From SAR202 cluster bacterium (GTDB lineage: Bacteria > Chloroflexota > Dehalococcoidia > UBA3495): a DNA stretch of 8,058 nt. Below, piece after piece: positions 6,031-8,058 of the stretch. The notes beneath the pieces were generated by a model. The model was not told where the DNA came from. It made no database searches and saw only the letters and a program-made list of their open reading frames with translations. Every line of letters starts with the position of its first letter. The first letter of the stretch is position 1. The stretch is taken from NCBI GenBank assembly GCA_002401285.1, contig NVSQ01000048.1, positions 11,665-19,722 on the forward strand, read 5' to 3'. The translations under genes were made by a program, and so were the position numbers.

Positions 6031-6049
6031 CATGTGGGTAATGCTTAAA

Positions 6050-6083
6050 CCGTGGTTACCGGTGTGGGACCGGCTCTACACGG
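6050..6083 (-). other. Nested hairpin at the 3' end of the CetZ-like gene
   Basis: CCGTG (6050-6054) pairs with CACGG (6079-6083), and inside it CCGGT (6059-6063) pairs with ACCGG (6069-6073) around a 5-base loop. The stop codon of the CetZ-like gene lies within the structure. It precedes the intrinsic terminator and might stabilise the transcript end. Confidence 0.35.
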
Positions 6084-7197
6084 CGGTCGGCTGAGCTACA
6101 CCATTGCCGTAGGTTGTCTGGGGGGCATCTTGATGCTCGCCCAACTCTTGCACCCGGCGCTTCATCTGATCCAGCCTGGAAAAATCGGTGATTCCCGAAA
6201 CCAGGGTGATGGCAGACAGGTACTTGCTGTTCCGGTCCGGATAGTCTCCGTAGCGGACCTTGCCCACCGTGGTCATCTCTTCTAGCCGAGACTTTCCCTT
6301 GGCGATCGCCTGAGTGAACAGATGCTCGGGCCGCCCCTTAACGATCAACGCGGCGGTCCTTGCGCCGCTGACGTCGCAGGGGAAAGTCAGCGCAGATTTC
6401 TCCACGCTTCTCTCAATGATGCTCTCCAGTTCATGGGTGCCGGGTTCCATTTTCTTGCTCCAGGGCCGCGACTTCAGGTTGATTTCTTCGCCGCAATATC
6501 CGATGGTGGATATATCCCCGATGTTGCCCATGGTGGCGGTAACTTCCGATGAACTAAATACCTCTTGAGGCGAGGGCCTGATCTCGCCCGCGCTTAACAA
6601 GGTGGTCAACATCAGAGCCAGCTGTCGGTTTATCCGCTGGAACGATTTCTCCACCGATTCCCGGGACACTATCTGCTGTTCGTACTGTTGATTGTCCACC
6701 AGCAAGATGTTATTGAAGTAGTGGTTCCATAACTCGAAGCTCTTGACGGTATTTGAGAGGATCAACGCCTCTTTGTCCGAGGGCATGCCGCTTACGGCCG
6801 GCACCACGCCAAGCCCGTATACCGGTATATTCTTGTAGATTCGTTTGAGCTCATTGGCAAGGACAAAAGCACCTCCGGCTCCTGTGCCTCCGGCCAGACC
6901 GGCGGCGATCCAGAAGGCTTCCGGGTCGTGCCGGCGTACCAGGATCTCGATTCTATCCATGATCTGCGATAAGGCCTTTTCGGCCACGTTGGCCGCCAGT
7001 TCTATGTCGGCGCCAACTCCCCGGCCTTTAAGGATGTATCGTCCGATCAGGACTTTTTCTCTGATGTGGTCCAGGCCCACCAGATCTGCTTGCTCTGTAT
7101 TGATGGCGATGGCGCTATACAGCTTCCGATCCACCTCCATCATTGTGTTGGCTAACTTTCCACCAGCTTGTCCGAAACCGATCCAAAGTACTCGCAT
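6076..7197 (-). CDS. CetZ-like protein of the tubulin/FtsZ GTPase superfamily
   Basis: A GTP-binding cytoskeletal protein, 373 aa from the ATG at 7197. That start is chosen because GGGAGG lies nine bases upstream, whereas two in-frame TTG codons (7206, 7203) sit on top of that site. In this numbering the T1 loop is GFGQAGGK (about 7-14), followed by AINTEQADL (31-39), GRGVGADIEL (58-67) and the tubulin signature AGGTGAG (102-108). Then come VYGLGVVP and LLVDNQQYE. The INTEQADL, LANELKRIY and VYGLGV blocks resemble haloarchaeal CetZ more than canonical FtsZ. The FtsZ T7 motif NxDFADV is absent; the likely T7 equivalent is SSSEVTATMGNIGDISTIGY (about 215-234). The last 20 residues form a flexible tail without the usual FtsZ C-terminal peptide. 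It ends in TAG and is followed by a strong terminator. A role in cell shape or envelope organisation is inferred from CetZ, not shown. Confidence 0.85.
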   Translation of the reverse strand: MRVLWIGFGQAGGKLANTMMEVDRKLYSAIAINTEQADLVGLDHIREKVLIGRYILKGRGVGADIELAANVAEKALSQIMDRIEILVRRHDPEAFWIAAGLAGGTGAGGAFVLANELKRIYKNIPVYGLGVVPAVSGMPSDKEALILSNTVKSFELWNHYFNNILLVDNQQYEQQIVSRESVEKSFQRINRQLALMLTTLLSAGEIRPSPQEVFSSSEVTATMGNIGDISTIGYCGEEINLKSRPWSKKMEPGTHELESIIERSVEKSALTFPCDVSGARTAALIVKGRPEHLFTQAIAKGKSRLEEMTTVGKVRYGDYPDRNSKYLSAITLVSGITDFSRLDQMKRRVQELGEHQDAPQTTYGNGVAQPTAV

Positions 7198-7412
7198 CTT
7201 CAACAACCTCCCAGTCTTATGGCGCCGGCAGTCAGGCTGCCAATTTTAGGCCCTGTCTAGTCCGAACGCTTCTAATCGTCGGTGATTCTATCCGTCGGAC
7301 TGGTTATCCGCATGGAGTTCCAGTCCCTGTTTTGAAGTCCACCTTGCCGGCGGGCCTGATCAACCCGCGAATCATGGGAACCGGGTCTTCGTCCCGGCCG
7401 CCGATGGTGTGA
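7198..7412. other. Intergenic region upstream of the CetZ-like gene
   Basis: I see no convincing gene here. On the minus strand it holds the GGGAGG ribosome binding site of the CetZ-like gene. It also contains AGTCCGA (7259-7265) facing TCGGACT (7295-7301), and a 12-base direct repeat TCTAATCGTCGG/TCTATCCGTCGG (7271-7282 and 7287-7298, two mismatches, 16-base period). CCGGG/CCCGG forms a weak hairpin around 7383-7399. No clear -35/-10 pair was found, so the CetZ-like gene may depend partly on read-through from the 58-aa gene. Confidence 0.4.
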
Positions 7413-7589
7413 TTAATAGTCCCTCTCGGCTTCGACTATAGAGTTCTGGAATTCTTTGACCTCGTGGCAGTTCTCACAAACCCCTTGGCTCAACGGACCT
7501 TCCGCAGACTCTATTATCCAATGGTGGCGGCACTGCACGATGGTGGAAAATTCCACCGGCTCCAGGGTCAACTCTTGTATCACCATCAT
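7413..7589 (-). CDS. Small Cys/His putative zinc-binding protein, 58 aa
   Basis: The product begins MMVIQELTLEPVEF and carries CRHHWIIES followed by GVCENCHEVKEFQNS. Numbered from the ATG at 7589, Cys20, His22 and/or His23, Cys38 and Cys41 could bind one zinc ion. From memory, short proteins with this HHWIIE...GxCxxCGxxxEFxNS pattern recur in Chloroflexota and Actinobacteria without an assigned function. I chose ATG 7589 because GGAGG lies seven bases upstream; the in-frame ATG at 7610 would place that site inside the coding sequence. The acidic C-terminus ends AERDY and the stop is TAA. It lies 215 bases upstream of the CetZ-like gene on the same strand with no T-run terminator between, so co-transcription is possible. 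Its own promoter is visible upstream. Confidence 0.8.
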   Translation of the reverse strand: MMVIQELTLEPVEFSTIVQCRHHWIIESAEGPLSQGVCENCHEVKEFQNSIVEAERDY

Positions 7590-7646
7590 TTCATTTCCTC
7601 CTGGCTCCATCCCGTTCTGAAATTGAATATATTATTGCAAGCTGAC

Positions 7647-7674
7647 CTTATCGACAGCGAGCGGCTTATGTCAA
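7647..7674 (-). promoter_or_regulatory. Candidate promoter of the 58-aa Cys/His gene
   Basis: On the minus strand a perfect -35 box TTGACA (7674-7669) is followed after 16 bases by GATAAG (7652-7647), four of six matches to TATAAT. Upstream sequence (7675-7735) is AT-rich with A/T runs, as in an UP element. Transcription would begin near 7640, leaving a leader of about 50 bases. Confidence 0.55.
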
Positions 7675-7823
7675 CGAATTTCAAGGTCATCTTTGAACAA
7701 ATATTAAACTTCTACCAAAAAATGAATTGATTTGCGTGGCGAAAAGATAGACATTGGGTGCTAGGCCGGTCCTAATCTATAACCGCGGTTGATCCTTCGG
7801 CGGTATGGCGGAGGAAGGTTATT

Positions 7824-7979
7824 GTGAACTTGGCGCCAGCGATTGACCGAGTTACGCGGGCTTATACGGAGGACACGATTTGCCTGAATCAAATAATAGC
7901 GGCGCAAAGTGTGGCTCAGTTCGGTGCGGCGAAGAGACGCGGCTGCATCGATCCTAGTAGTGTAGGCGTTCAGCGATAA
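7824..7979 (+). CDS. Possible small ORF, 51 aa, uncertain
   Basis: A GTG at 7824 is preceded by GGAGG nine bases upstream (7810-7814) and opens a 51-codon frame beginning VNLAPAIDRVTRAYTED and ending in TAA. Composition is mixed (Ala, Arg and Gln rich, two Cys), with no motif I recognise. Codon third positions show no clear coding bias. It could be a real small gene, the remnant of one, or chance. Confidence 0.25.
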   Translation: MNLAPAIDRVTRAYTEDTICLNQIIAAQSVAQFGAAKRRGCIDPSSVGVQR

Positions 7980-8005
7980 TGGGACACTTTTAAGGGGAGA
8001 AAAAC

Positions 8006-8047
8006 ATGAGAGTGGTGGTGGGTTTGGACTCCTGGTGTTGGGTATAG
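8006..8047 (+). CDS. Possible 13-aa leader peptide with two Trp codons
   Basis: ATG at 8006 follows a good ribosome binding site (AAGGGGAG, 7992-7999, six-base gap). The frame reads MRVVVGLDSWCWV and stops at TAG. The Trp-Cys-Trp cluster near the end is reminiscent of amino-acid leader peptides used in attenuation. Another frame in the same stretch (reading FGLLVLGIDHPH) is open to the window edge, so a gene start disrupted by a frameshift is an alternative. The window ends 11 bases later, so neither idea can be tested here. Confidence 0.25.
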   Translation: MRVVVGLDSWCWV

Positions 8048-8058
8048 ATCATCCACAT

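Larger units (their letters stand above)
7675..8058. other. Region without a confident gene at the right edge
   Basis: Positions 7675-7735 are AT-rich and probably belong to the promoter of the 58-aa gene. A perfect 10-base palindrome AACCGCGGTT lies at 7781-7790. Two short plus-strand frames (7824-7979 and 8006-8047) have ribosome binding sites but little other support and are listed separately. No T-run terminator or RNA gene was recognised. Confidence 0.5.

Noticed and set aside
6060..6115. tRNA-like stretch on the minus strand (GGTGTAGCTCAG)
   Set aside because: The resemblance to a tRNA D-arm is explained by codons for the C-terminus of the CetZ-like protein (GVAQPTAV). No matching acceptor stem, anticodon arm or GTTCGA T-loop could be assembled.
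7323..7412. Minus-strand mini-frame reading MIRGLIRPAGKVDF in the gap upstream of the CetZ-like gene
   Set aside because: It gives only 23 residues from its ATG, has no ribosome binding site and matches no family I know.

Overview
The window suggests a free-living bacterium of moderate GC content, most likely a member of the Chloroflexota (Dehalococcoidia-like). That placement is an inference. It rests on the combination of an HspR-type heat-shock regulator with DnaK/GrpE, a CetZ-like tubulin homologue, and two very small Cys/His proteins of types I associate with that phylum. Start codons ATG, GTG and TTG all occur, and hspR ends in TGA, so TGA is a normal stop in this genome.

Layout, left to right. 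Nearly everything is on the minus strand. (1) Positions 89-3549 hold a heat-shock cluster, read right to left: hspR (MerR-type repressor), grpE, dnaK, then a 94-aa protein of unknown function that has a candidate promoter of its own. No dnaJ and no hrcA lie in the window. (2) Positions 3550-3879 are a divergent control region with inverted repeats, short direct repeats and a near-consensus plus-strand promoter. (3) Positions 3880-4059 carry a 59-aa zinc-ribbon protein on the plus strand, followed by a strong hairpin. (4) Positions 4162-5908 hold a minus-strand pair: selD (selenide, water dikinase) followed by a small molybdopterin-binding oxidoreductase of the sulfite oxidase fold. (5) Positions 6001-7197 contain a terminator and a CetZ/FtsZ-like GTPase gene. 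(6) Positions 7413-7589 encode a 58-aa Cys/His protein with its own promoter. (7) Positions 7675-8058 have no confident gene.

The best-supported surprise is that selD is itself a selenoprotein gene. A reading frame broken at its TGA would give only a 287-aa protein starting from an internal TTG and lacking the catalytic loop. The complete frame begins at an ATG at 5908 with a good ribosome binding site and crosses one in-frame TGA at 5860-5858. This TGA is exactly codon 17, the position of catalytic Cys17 in E. coli SelD. A perfect 8-bp hairpin with a GGU loop starts 19 bases after the TGA, with its loop 27 bases downstream, as expected for a bacterial SECIS element. The product makes the selenophosphate needed for its own selenocysteine, so the genome should also encode SelA, SelB and tRNA-Sec.

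The second notable feature is the tubulin-superfamily protein, which resembles archaeal CetZ more than classical FtsZ. The third is the hspR-grpE-dnaK order, which puts HspR in the position usually held by HrcA. I found no mobile element, CRISPR array, rRNA or convincing tRNA.
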